A DNA stretch of 5,762 bases from Candidatus Eiseniibacteriota bacterium (lineage in GTDB: Bacteria; Eisenbacteria; RBG-16-71-46), in the NCBI GenBank assembly GCA_023249815.1, contig JAHFBX010000216.1, positions 1 to 5,762 of the forward strand. The letters are read 5' to 3'. Below, one piece after another: positions 1 through 5,762 of the stretch; positions within the stretch are counted from its first letter, which is position 1, and each line of letters starts with the position of its first letter. Made by a program: the position numbers and the translations under genes. Below the pieces are notes generated by a model that was not told where the DNA came from, did no database searches, and was given only the letters and a program-made list of their open reading frames with translations.

Positions 1-2
1 AT

Positions 3-443
3 CCGCAGGGCGCGACGTTCTGTGTGTTGCAGGCCAAGAAGCACATCGGCATCCTCGTGCACGGCGAACCCGGCTCGCTCGGCTGGACGCAGCTGAACGC
101 CAAGGACACCGGCGTGGCGAAGAAGTTCTACAGCGAGCTGATTGGCTGGAAGGTGCAGGACGACGCGATGCCGGCCGAGATGGGCGGCGGGCACTACACC
201 ACTTGGCTCAAGGCCGACGGGCCCGCCGGCGGCATGATGGCGATGCCTCCCGGCGGGCCGGCGCCGTCCCACTGGCTGCCGTACTTCGCGGTGACCAACG
301 TGGACGCGACGGCGAAGCAGGCGTCGTCGCTGGGCGCCGCGACGCACGTGCCGCCCATGGACATCCCTGGCACGGGCCGGTTCGCGGTGCTTGGCGATCC
401 GCAGGGCGCGGTGTTCGCCGTGGTGACGTTCACGAAGGGCTAG
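3..443 (+). CDS. Tandem VOC (glyoxalase/bleomycin-resistance fold) protein, 3' part
   Basis: Partial gene: the reading frame is open to the left edge, so the N-terminal part lies outside the window. The first visible residues, PQGATFCVLQAKKH, look like the closing strand of a first VOC domain. A full second domain follows from about GSLGWTQL to the stop (TAG at 441-443). It shows the opening strand and helix (NAKDTGVAKKFYSELIGW), the mid-domain PSHWLPYFAVTNVDATAKQ, and the closing DIPGTGRFAVLGDPQGAVF. The repeated (D)PQGA-x-F ending supports two tandem domains, the layout of the actinobacterial CFP-30/27-kDa-antigen type proteins. VOC proteins bind small molecules, often with a metal, and are mostly cytosolic; no substrate can be assigned here. 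The GTG at 24 is not the start because it sits inside the first-domain motif. Fold assignment is firm, function is open. Confidence 0.88.
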   Translation, partial: PQGATFCVLQAKKHIGILVHGEPGSLGWTQLNAKDTGVAKKFYSELIGWKVQDDAMPAEMGGGHYTTWLKADGPAGGMMAMPPGGPAPSHWLPYFAVTNVDATAKQASSLGAATHVPPMDIPGTGRFAVLGDPQGAVFAVVTFTKG

Positions 444-492
444 TTCGCGACGACCGGACACCCCCGGTGCTGGACCCGCGCCCGGTCGCGAA
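444..492 (+). terminator. Inverted repeat after the VOC gene, possible terminator
   Basis: TTCGCGAC (444-451), directly after the VOC stop codon, is the reverse complement of GTCGCGAA (485-492). A smaller hairpin, ACCGG (453-457) with CCGGT (464-468), lies inside it. The position fits a transcription terminator, but no T-run follows, so a rho-independent mechanism is not shown. In DNA this GC-rich, short complementary arms also arise by chance. Confidence 0.3.
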
Positions 493-583
493 GCAGCGGC
501 CGGGCGCGGACGTTCGCGCTCGCGTACACTGACCCACCTTCCGGCGCCATGGCGCCAGTCCATCCCTTTCCGGAGGCCGCCGC
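493..583 (+). promoter_or_regulatory. Leader of the M14 peptidase gene: weak -10, ribosome binding site
   Basis: The stretch ends in a clear Shine-Dalgarno GGAGG at 572-576, seven bases before the GTG at 584; this decides the start of the peptidase gene. A TACACT hexamer at 525-530 resembles a sigma-70 -10 box (4 of 6 bases), but no recognisable -35 box stands at the right distance, so the promoter is a guess. The ribosome binding site is well supported. Confidence 0.45.
543..556. repeat. Perfect 14-bp palindrome in the peptidase leader
   Basis: GGCGCCATGGCGCC reads the same on both strands and lies 27 bases upstream of the GTG start. If TACACT at 525-530 is the -10 box, the palindrome falls in the early transcribed leader, where a repressor operator could sit or a short RNA hairpin could form. 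No regulator gene is visible in the window, and the GC content raises the odds of chance. Confidence 0.4.
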
Positions 584-3505
584 GTGCATCGCTCCCGCTC
601 CGTCCCCGTGCGTCGCGCTGCGCACGGCGCCGCGCCGATCGTCGCGGGCGCATTCATGCTGGTCGCCGAGATCGCGGCGAATCCCACCCTTGCCGCGCCC
701 GCCCACTTCGACTTCTACGCGCGCGGGCCCTACGCGGCAGGCGTACCGAAGCCCGCGGACGTGCTCGGCTACGCGCCCGGCACGTTCCACACCACGTGGG
801 GCGGCATGGAGCGCATGCTGGACGCGCTCGAGCGCGCGCGCCCGGAGCGCGTGAGGCGCGAGCCGTTCGGGCGCACGGTGGAGTCGCGAGAGCGATCGCT
901 GTTCATCGTGTCCTCGCCCGAGAATCTGGCGCGCCTGGACGCGATCCGCGAGGCCAACTCCAAGCTCGCGGACCCTCGCGGCGTGAGTGCCAGCGAGCTC
1001 GCCAAGCTGGCGCGCGAGATGCCGGTGACGGTGTGGCTCAACTACAGCATCCACGGCGACGAGTCGGCGTCGTTCGAGGCCATGATGCAGGTGGCCTACC
1101 AGCTCGTGGCGGGCGACGACTCGCTCACGAACGCGCTCTTGAAGAACGCCGTCGTGCTCATGAACCCCGCGCACAATCCCGATGGCCACGAGCGCTTCGT
1201 GACGTGGATCAACGCGCATGGCCAGGGGAACCCCGAGCACTGGGCGCTCGAGCAGCAGCGCTCGCAGCCGTGGGGCATCGGCGGCCGGCGCACGCACTAC
1301 CAGTTCGACCCGAATCGCGACGCGCTCGCCATGAGCCAGCCCGAGTCGCGCCAGATGTCGCGCGAGATCCGCCGCTGGCGGCCGCAGGTGTTTGTGGATC
1401 ACCACGGGCAGACGGCATCGTTCTTCTTCCCGCCCACGTCGGAGCCCACGAACCACACGCTGGGCCTCGCGGACTACCGGCGCTGGGTCGAGCGCTTCGG
1501 CCGCGGGAACGCCGCGGCGTTCGATCCCTACGGCTGGAACTACTACGTGCGTGACTACTTCGATTTCCACGCTACCGGTTACTGGGACGTGTGGCCCACG
1601 CTGCAGGGCGCTATCGGCATGACGTACGAGACGGACGGCGGCGGCAACCTCGCGTTCCGCCGAGACGACGAGACCGTGGTGACGCTCGCGGACGGCATGG
1701 CGCGCCACTTCACGGCGTCGTTGGCCACGGTGGAGACTGCTGTGCGCTATCGCGAAGAGCGCCTGCACGACATGACGGCGTTTGCGCGGGCGTCGTGCGC
1801 GCCGGCCTCGGGTGGCGCGCGCGCGTACGTCCTGGACCCGGGTGACGACCCGCTGCGGGCGGCGGCGCTGGCTGAGAACCTTCAGTTCGCGGGCGTCGAG
1901 GTGCAATGGCGTGCCGGCTCGTTCACGGTGAAGGGCGCGCGCGCCGTGTGGGCTGATCCGGGCAGCAAGTTGGCACCCGCCGGGGGCAAGGGACTGGATC
2001 GCGCCGGCACGCCGCACGCGCCCGTGGCCGCGGCGGCGCCGCGCACGTTCGCGGACGGCGCGTTCGTGGTGAACCTGGCGCAGCCGGGCAGCCGCGTCGC
2101 ACGCGCGCTGATCGAAGAGGACCGCTCGGTGGACTCCACGTTCGCGCGGCTCGAGCTCGAGAAATACGCGCGCAACGTCCGCCGGGGCAAGCGCGCCCCG
2201 GGCGAGGGCTACAACTTCTACGACATCACGTCGTGGGCGCTGCCGCTCTCGTACGGTGTTCCGACATACGCGGTGGGTGACGTGCCCTCGGGCGGCGCGA
2301 AGCTGGCCGACCCAGACCCCAACGCCCCGGACGACGCGGTGGACACGATGCCGGACTCGCTCGCGGTGGGTGTGCCGTTCACCGCACGCGCCTCGCGGGT
2401 GGGCCCGCTCGTCATGCGCGATGGCGCGGGCCACATCGTGTTCGACGTGCGTGGCGGCGTGCAGGGGGGCGAGGCGACCACCGCGTACGTGTGGTCGTGC
2501 GCCACCGACGGCGCGGCGCGGTTGGCGCTGCGACTGCTCCAGGAAGGCTACAAGGTTGCGACGGCGGCGCGTCCGCTGCGCGCCGGCGAGCGCGACTTCC
2601 CGCGCGGGTCGTTCATCGCGCGCGTCGAGCGGAACTCGGCCACGCTGAACGAGCGCGTGGCGCAACTCGCGCGCACGAGTGGTGTGCGCGTGCTGGCGGT
2701 GAACAGCGCGTTCGCCGATCGCGGCGACACGGGCGTGGGCTCCGAGAACATCGTGAGCTTGAAGAAGCCGAACATCGCCGTGGTGGTGGACGGCCCGGTG
2801 TCGGCCGAATCCTACGGCTGGCTGTGGTTCCTGCTCGAACGCCGTCTCGGCGTGCGCTTCACGGCCGTGCGCGCGGGCCAGGTGGGCGGCATCGAACTCG
2901 ATCGCTACAACATCGTCGTGCTGCCCGATGGCGGACCTGGCCTGGCGGGCGCACTGGGCGGCGGCATGAGCGCGTTGAAAGACTGGGTTTCGCGCGGCGG
3001 CACGCTCGTGTGCCTGGACGACGCGGCCGAGCTGCCGACGCTCGCGAGCGTGGGGCTCTCGAGCAGCAAGGTCGTCGGCGTGCCGTCGAAGCCGCGGAAG
3101 GACGATGAGGAGATCCCCGATCCCGACAGCTCGGCCGCCGAGGCCTCGCGCCGGCCGCAGTACATCCCGGGAACGGTGTTCTGGGCCACACCCGATCCGC
3201 GCCAGTGGCTGACGTGGGGCTTCGGCGCCGGACGCATCCCGGTGATGCTCCAGGGCAGCACGATGCTGACGCCTACCAAGGAGGGTACCAACGCGCTGCG
3301 CTTCGACCGCGTGCCGCTCACGGTGACGGGCTGGACGTGGCCCGAGACCGAGCGCCGGCTCGCCCACACCGCGTACGCGGTGGACGAGGCGAATGGCGAC
3401 GGCCACGTGGTGATGCTGTCCGGCCCCGTGCTGTTCCGCTCCTACTGGCGCAACACCGAACGGCTGCTCACGAACGCGCTGCTCTACGCCCCGGCGCTGG
3501 ACTGA
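584..3505 (+). CDS. Exported M14 family zinc carboxypeptidase with C-terminal GATase-like domain
   Basis: 973 residues from a GTG with GGAGG seven bases upstream. Residues 1-40 look like a Sec signal peptide: Arg-rich start, hydrophobic stretch at about 16-32, and a likely cleavage after the APA at 38-40, so the protein should act in the periplasm or outside. The M14 peptidase core (about 60-400) keeps the expected residues: zinc ligands H157 and E160 (HGDE) and H274 (VDHHGQ), the substrate-binding pair N244-R245 (FDPNRD), an NPDG motif at 198-201, and catalytic E349 (YETDGGG). H274 to E349 is 75 residues, close to the 74 between H196 and E270 in carboxypeptidase A. The middle (about 410-720) has no assigned domain but includes FYDITSWALP at 545-554. 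About 730-970 resembles a class I glutamine-amidotransferase/ThuA-like fold without a GxCxG nucleophile elbow, so it is probably structural. Predicted role: zinc-dependent trimming of peptides. The preferred residue is not deducible. Confidence 0.9.
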   Translation: MHRSRSVPVRRAAHGAAPIVAGAFMLVAEIAANPTLAAPAHFDFYARGPYAAGVPKPADVLGYAPGTFHTTWGGMERMLDALERARPERVRREPFGRTVESRERSLFIVSSPENLARLDAIREANSKLADPRGVSASELAKLAREMPVTVWLNYSIHGDESASFEAMMQVAYQLVAGDDSLTNALLKNAVVLMNPAHNPDGHERFVTWINAHGQGNPEHWALEQQRSQPWGIGGRRTHYQFDPNRDALAMSQPESRQMSREIRRWRPQVFVDHHGQTASFFFPPTSEPTNHTLGLADYRRWVERFGRGNAAAFDPYGWNYYVRDYFDFHATGYWDVWPTLQGAIGMTYETDGGGNLAFRRDDETVVTLADGMARHFTASLATVETAVRYREERLHDMTAFARASCAPASGGARAYVLDPGDDPLRAAALAENLQFAGVEVQWRAGSFTVKGARAVWADPGSKLAPAGGKGLDRAGTPHAPVAAAAPRTFADGAFVVNLAQPGSRVARALIEEDRSVDSTFARLELEKYARNVRRGKRAPGEGYNFYDITSWALPLSYGVPTYAVGDVPSGGAKLADPDPNAPDDAVDTMPDSLAVGVPFTARASRVGPLVMRDGAGHIVFDVRGGVQGGEATTAYVWSCATDGAARLALRLLQEGYKVATAARPLRAGERDFPRGSFIARVERNSATLNERVAQLARTSGVRVLAVNSAFADRGDTGVGSENIVSLKKPNIAVVVDGPVSAESYGWLWFLLERRLGVRFTAVRAGQVGGIELDRYNIVVLPDGGPGLAGALGGGMSALKDWVSRGGTLVCLDDAAELPTLASVGLSSSKVVGVPSKPRKDDEEIPDPDSSAAEASRRPQYIPGTVFWATPDPRQWLTWGFGAGRIPVMLQGSTMLTPTKEGTNALRFDRVPLTVTGWTWPETERRLAHTAYAVDEANGDGHVVMLSGPVLFRSYWRNTERLLTNALLYAPALD

Positions 3506-3510
3506 CCGCC

Positions 3511-4593
3511 ATGCACGAGACGGAGCGACCGGCGGCGTCGCCCCCGCTCGGCAAGCTCTCGCCCGAGGCGTTCCAGCGGCTGGTGGCGCCGCACCTGGGG
3601 GCGCCTCGCCCCGAGGTCGCCGTGGGCCCGCGCGTCGGCCACGACGCGGCGGTGGTACGCATCGGCGCCGGTCGCGTCATGGCCGTGACGACCGATCCGC
3701 TGTCGTACGTTCCCGCGCTCGGGCTCGAGCGCTCGGCGCGCATGGCTTGCCATCTCGTGGCCTCGGACCTGTGGACCACCGGCCTCCCGCCCGCGTACGT
3801 GAGCGTGGACTTCAACCTGTCGCCCGGCTTCACCGACGACGAATTCGGTCGCTACTGGAAGACGATGAGCGATACGTGGTCTGAGCTGGGCGTGGCCGTG
3901 ATCACCGGGCACACGGGACGCTACGAAGGACTCGGTGGAACGCTCCTCGGCGCCGCCACGCTGATCGGCGTGGGAGACGAGGGGCGCTACATCTCGCCGT
4001 CGATGGCGCGCGTCGGCGATCGCGTCATCGTCACCAAGGGATGCGCCATCGAGACGGCCGCCGTGGCCGCGTGGCTCGCGCCCGAGCGGTTGCGCCAGCA
4101 CGTGGACGAGGACGGCTTGGCGTGGCTCCGCGCGCTCGAGCGCCACGTGAGCGTGGTGGCCGATTGCCGCGCCGCGCTGCGCGCCGGTGTGCACGAGCGC
4201 GGCGTCACCGCGCTCCATGACGCCACCGAGGGTGGCGTGCTCGGTGGGCTGCTCGAGCTGGCGAAGGCGTGCGGCCACGACGTGCGCGTGGACCGCGCGC
4301 GGTTGCCGCTGGCGCCCGAGGTGGCTGCGGCGTGTCGCATGCTCGAGGTGGATCCGTACTGGAGTCTCTCCGAGGGAACGCTCATCGTGTGCGCCACCGC
4401 GGAACGCGCAGCGCTCGTGCTGAACGAGCTGCAGGAAGAGGGCATCGCCGCTGCCCAAGTGGGCGAAGTGCTGGCCGGGCACGGCAAGCTCTGGGTGGCG
4501 GAGCCCGACGGCGGCGTCACCACGCACGACACGCCGCTGCCGGACCCCTACTGGCCCGCGTACGAGCGCGCGGTGCGCGAGCGGTGGCGCTAG
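3511..4593 (+). CDS. AIR synthase-related (PurM/HypE superfamily) protein
   Basis: 360 residues, starting at the ATG five bases after the peptidase stop. The open frame extends further left to 3205, but that part only overlaps the peptidase gene, so 3511 is chosen. No good Shine-Dalgarno precedes it; translation may be coupled to the upstream gene. The N-terminal AIR-synthase domain shows GHDAAV (43-48), TTDP (60-63), ASDLW (84-88) and GHTGRYEG (133-140). The C-terminal domain begins near GDRVIVTKG and carries HDATEGGVLGG (236-246). The superfamily comprises ATP-using dimeric enzymes: PurM, PurL, ThiL, SelD and HypE. It lacks the PRIC-like C-terminal Cys that HypE carbamoylates (it ends RAVRERWR), and no hydrogenase genes are nearby, so HypE is unlikely. 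It fits best the uncharacterised AIR-synthase-like group. No signal peptide is seen, so it should be cytosolic, unlike its exported operon neighbour. Family is secure, substrate unknown. Confidence 0.87.
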   Translation: MHETERPAASPPLGKLSPEAFQRLVAPHLGAPRPEVAVGPRVGHDAAVVRIGAGRVMAVTTDPLSYVPALGLERSARMACHLVASDLWTTGLPPAYVSVDFNLSPGFTDDEFGRYWKTMSDTWSELGVAVITGHTGRYEGLGGTLLGAATLIGVGDEGRYISPSMARVGDRVIVTKGCAIETAAVAAWLAPERLRQHVDEDGLAWLRALERHVSVVADCRAALRAGVHERGVTALHDATEGGVLGGLLELAKACGHDVRVDRARLPLAPEVAAACRMLEVDPYWSLSEGTLIVCATAERAALVLNELQEEGIAAAQVGEVLAGHGKLWVAEPDGGVTTHDTPLPDPYWPAYERAVRERWR

Positions 4594-4596
4594 CGC
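4587..4596. other. Palindromic shared stop site of two convergent genes
   Basis: GCGCTAGCGC is a perfect palindrome whose central CTAG supplies both stop codons: TAG 4591-4593 on the plus strand for the AIR-synthase-like gene, and TAG on the minus strand (4592 to 4590) for the lipoprotein gene. Both proteins therefore end in Arg (CGC) followed by TAG. No terminator separates them, so their transcripts must overlap at the 3' ends. Confidence 0.85.
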
Positions 4597-5234
4597 GTGG
4601 GCTTCGGCAGCCGAGGCACGAGGCCGTAACGCTCCATGTCCACCACGAGCGTCGCGACCAGAACGCGCACCTCTGCGGCGGACGCACCGCTCCGCCCGAG
4701 CGTGGTCTGGGAGAGCGCCGACCACAGGAGATTGTCGTTCCGCGTGTCGAATAGGCAGGCCTCGAGCCGGAAGCTCGTGTCCCGCACGGCCGGCGGGGTG
4801 ACGAGTCCGAGCCTGTAGTAGCCGTGCCAGCCGCCGTGATACTCGACCGGAGGCCCGAGCGCGGGACGGTCGGGCGGGTAATACGCGTTGACCGTCTTCT
4901 GGTCCAATAGCCGGGTCACGAGCACGGCGTCGGCGCCGGCCCGTCGGATCTCGTCATTCATCGCCGCCAGGTCGAGTGGCGTGCGGGGGGCCACGCTGGA
5001 ACTGGGCGTGCACGGCACGGAGCGGGATTTGAGTTCCTCGACGAACGCGTCCTCGTAATTCCGTCGGCTCGTGGCGTCGGCGCTTACGCCCACGACTACC
5101 AGCTTCTCGTAGTGGTGATCGGCGGTGCCCGGATCCGCCCAGGACCGGGTGAGCAGCGTGTTCGAGGCGCACGACCACGACCCGAGCGCCGCGCAGGCCG
5201 CGACCCCGAGCCGCACGACGACGGCGAGTTTCAT
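4590..5234 (-). CDS. Conserved hypothetical protein, probable lipoprotein
   Basis: 214 residues on the minus strand. The ATG at 5234 is chosen because GGAGAGGAG (5249-5241) stands six bases upstream and a signal-peptide-like start follows (MKLAVVVRLGVAACAALGS). The signal leads to C22 in WSCAS, the likely lipidated Cys by resemblance to envelope lipoproteins that open with C(A/S)S-T and then W-x-DP; here that is TRSWADP at 29-35. The lipobox at C22 is poor (S-W-S). C14 (VAAC) fits the consensus better but would leave a very short signal. The body has KLVVVGVS (44-51), a helix with RRNYEDAFVEEL (57-68), AGADAVLVTRLLD (99-111), a Tyr/Gly/Trp-rich segment at 131-143, and a strand pair ending in LFDTRNDNLLWS (161-172). 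This layout recurs in unnamed bacterial lipoproteins with an alpha/beta domain. Function is unknown. A longer frame to 5432 would read through a hairpin and lacks a good start. Confidence 0.8.
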   Translation of the reverse strand: MKLAVVVRLGVAACAALGSWSCASNTLLTRSWADPGTADHHYEKLVVVGVSADATSRRNYEDAFVEELKSRSVPCTPSSSVAPRTPLDLAAMNDEIRRAGADAVLVTRLLDQKTVNAYYPPDRPALGPPVEYHGGWHGYYRLGLVTPPAVRDTSFRLEACLFDTRNDNLLWSALSQTTLGRSGASAAEVRVLVATLVVDMERYGLVPRLPKPTR

Positions 5235-5395
5235 GACGGTCTCCTCTCCGCACGTGCGTCCGAACGCTGTTCCATTCGCTGGCCGACTCCGTATGAGACC
5301 CACGTCACCTGGCAGAAGGTGCACCGGAGCCTCGGCACCTTGCGATGAAAACAGGAGGCATGCGGGGGAGCAAGTCCCGCGCGCGGTGCATGCGA
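5235..5395 (-). promoter_or_regulatory. Upstream region of the lipoprotein gene
   Basis: This stretch should hold the promoter of the lipoprotein gene. The only sigma-70-like pair with correct spacing that I found on the minus strand is TTGCTC (5373-5368), 17 bases, then TTTCAT (5350-5345). It matches the consensus at 3 of 6 and 4 of 6 positions, which is weak. It would give a leader of roughly 100 bases. The ribosome binding site GGAGAGGAG at 5249-5241 is clear. Confidence 0.3.
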
Positions 5396-5425
5396 CGACG
5401 GCCCCGGGCTTCCCCGGGGCCGTCG
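5396..5425 (-). terminator. 13-bp GC-rich hairpin, probable terminator of the beta-barrel gene
   Basis: CGACGGCCCCGGG (5396-5408) pairs perfectly with CCCGGGGCCGTCG (5413-5425) around a four-base loop (CTTC on the plus strand). It lies 56 bases past the stop of the minus-strand beta-barrel gene and before the next minus-strand gene, which is where a terminator is expected. Neither side has a T-run, so it is a strong hairpin without the classic tail. Factor-dependent termination or protection of the 3' end are alternatives. Confidence 0.65.
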
Positions 5426-5481
5426 CGTTCAACCGGTCGCGCGAGTCGGGTGCGCGCCGAGGCCGTTCGGTTCGTCCGCTC

Positions 5482-5762
5482 CTAGAAGTGGAACGCGACG
5501 CCCAACGACGTGGTCCAGTAGTCCGCCTTGAAGTTGTTCGGTGGCAGGTCGCTCTTCTGGTCCCCGAGGTAGACGTAGCGGCCGTTCAGGTCCAGCGACG
5601 CCACGCTCGGCACCAGGGGCACCGAGAGCCCGCCACCCAGGTGCACGCCGAACTCCTGCGTCGTCGTGCTCGCCAGGAGCGGCGCGTTCTGGTACTTGAG
5701 CGTGGTGTTGTACCAGCCCACACCGCCGCCGGCGTAGAGCATGGGCACGGGCTTCAACCACA
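5482..5762 (-). CDS. Outer-membrane beta-barrel protein, C-terminal part
   Basis: Partial gene on the minus strand, running off the right edge; about 92 C-terminal residues are visible and the true start lies outside. The TTG at 5757 is not a credible start because the frame continues through Trp to the edge and the sequence begins in mid-domain. The fragment alternates polar and hydrophobic residues in strand-like blocks: MLYAGGGVGWY, TTQEFGVHLGGGLSVPL, ASLDLNGRYVYLG and YWTTSLGVAFHF. It ends in Phe, the C-terminal signal recognised by the BAM complex for outer-membrane insertion. Gly/aromatic-rich strands with a surface loop around DQKSDLPPNN fit a small OmpA/OmpW-like barrel of the OMP_b-brl kind. 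A pore, adhesin or structural role cannot be told apart from this piece. The hairpin at 5396-5425 probably ends its transcript. Confidence 0.82.
   Translation of the reverse strand, partial: WLKPVPMLYAGGGVGWYNTTLKYQNAPLLASTTTQEFGVHLGGGLSVPLVPSVASLDLNGRYVYLGDQKSDLPPNNFKADYWTTSLGVAFHF

Noticed and set aside
584..640. Twin-arginine (Tat) export signal in the peptidase
   Set aside because: Arg10-Arg11 are present, but the surrounding S/T-R-R-x-F-L-K pattern is not; a Sec-type signal fits better.
815..850. Repeated GCGCTCGAGCGC-like palindromes, also near 1248, 3724 and 4133
   Set aside because: They come from recurrent Ala-Leu-Glu-Arg codons in coding frames and show no regular spacing.
440..3406. 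Very long open frame on the minus strand opposite the M14 peptidase gene
   Set aside because: Its product is dominated by Arg, His, Ala and Val with no recognisable domain. High G/C at third positions of the real gene removes antisense stops. The plus-strand frame has a ribosome binding site, signal peptide and full M14 motifs.
3205..3510. Upstream extension of the AIR-synthase-like frame
   Set aside because: It lies wholly inside the peptidase gene, is Arg-rich and low in family signal. The ATG at 3511 leads straight into the conserved N-terminus.
3511..4593. Naming the gene hypE
   Set aside because: The C-terminal PRIC-like Cys motif is absent and no hydrogenase maturation genes are present.
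3484..4725. Long minus-strand open frame opposite the AIR-synthase-like gene
   Set aside because: Same composition artefact; it also overlaps the lipoprotein gene in another frame and shows no family motif.
5235..5432. N-terminal extension of the lipoprotein gene from a TTG at 5432
   Set aside because: It would translate through the 13-bp hairpin. The ATG at 5234 has a strong ribosome binding site and is followed by a signal peptide.
5345..5485. Small 46-codon plus-strand frame from ATG 5345 to TAG 5483
   Set aside because: It has no ribosome binding site at that ATG, runs through the hairpin, and encodes an Arg-rich low-complexity product.

Overview
This is a GC-rich, densely coding window with very strong G/C bias at third codon positions. 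The organism looks Gram-negative: the window holds the end of an outer-membrane beta-barrel protein with a terminal Phe, a small probable lipoprotein, and a large secreted zinc carboxypeptidase. The composition and gene types would suit Gemmatimonadota, Eisenbacteria-like phyla or Myxococcota, but nothing here (no rRNA, no marker gene) settles the phylum. I see no mobile element, tRNA, CRISPR array or phage gene.

Layout. Bases 1-443 (+) hold the 3' part of a tandem glyoxalase/VOC-fold protein. A 140-base gap follows, with an inverted repeat just after the VOC stop and a perfect 14-bp palindrome ahead of the next gene. Bases 584-3505 (+) encode a 973-residue exported M14 metallopeptidase with all zinc-binding and catalytic residues in place and a C-terminal glutamine-amidotransferase-like (Rossmann-type) domain. 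Five bases later, 3511-4593 (+) encodes a cytosolic AIR-synthase/HypE-like ATP-binding-fold protein. These two are probably co-transcribed. On the opposite strand, 4590-5234 (-) encodes a 214-residue probable lipoprotein whose stop codon overlaps that of the AIR-synthase-like gene inside one CTAG. A 247-base intergenic region (5235-5481) contains a perfect 13-bp GC-rich hairpin, probably the terminator of the last gene. That gene (5482 to the window edge, -) is the C-terminal part of an outer-membrane beta-barrel protein.

How the genes relate. The M14 peptidase and the AIR-synthase-like protein are the only pair with operon-like spacing. The exported peptidase would act on peptides or modified amino acids in the periplasm or outside the cell. 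The partner's substrate is unknown, and no hyp, pur or thi gene is present to assign it. The lipoprotein and beta-barrel genes lie on the same strand but are separated by the hairpin, so they are probably separate units. I did not find a convincing new multi-gene system. The most unusual points are the M14/AIR-synthase-like pairing and the shared palindromic stop site.
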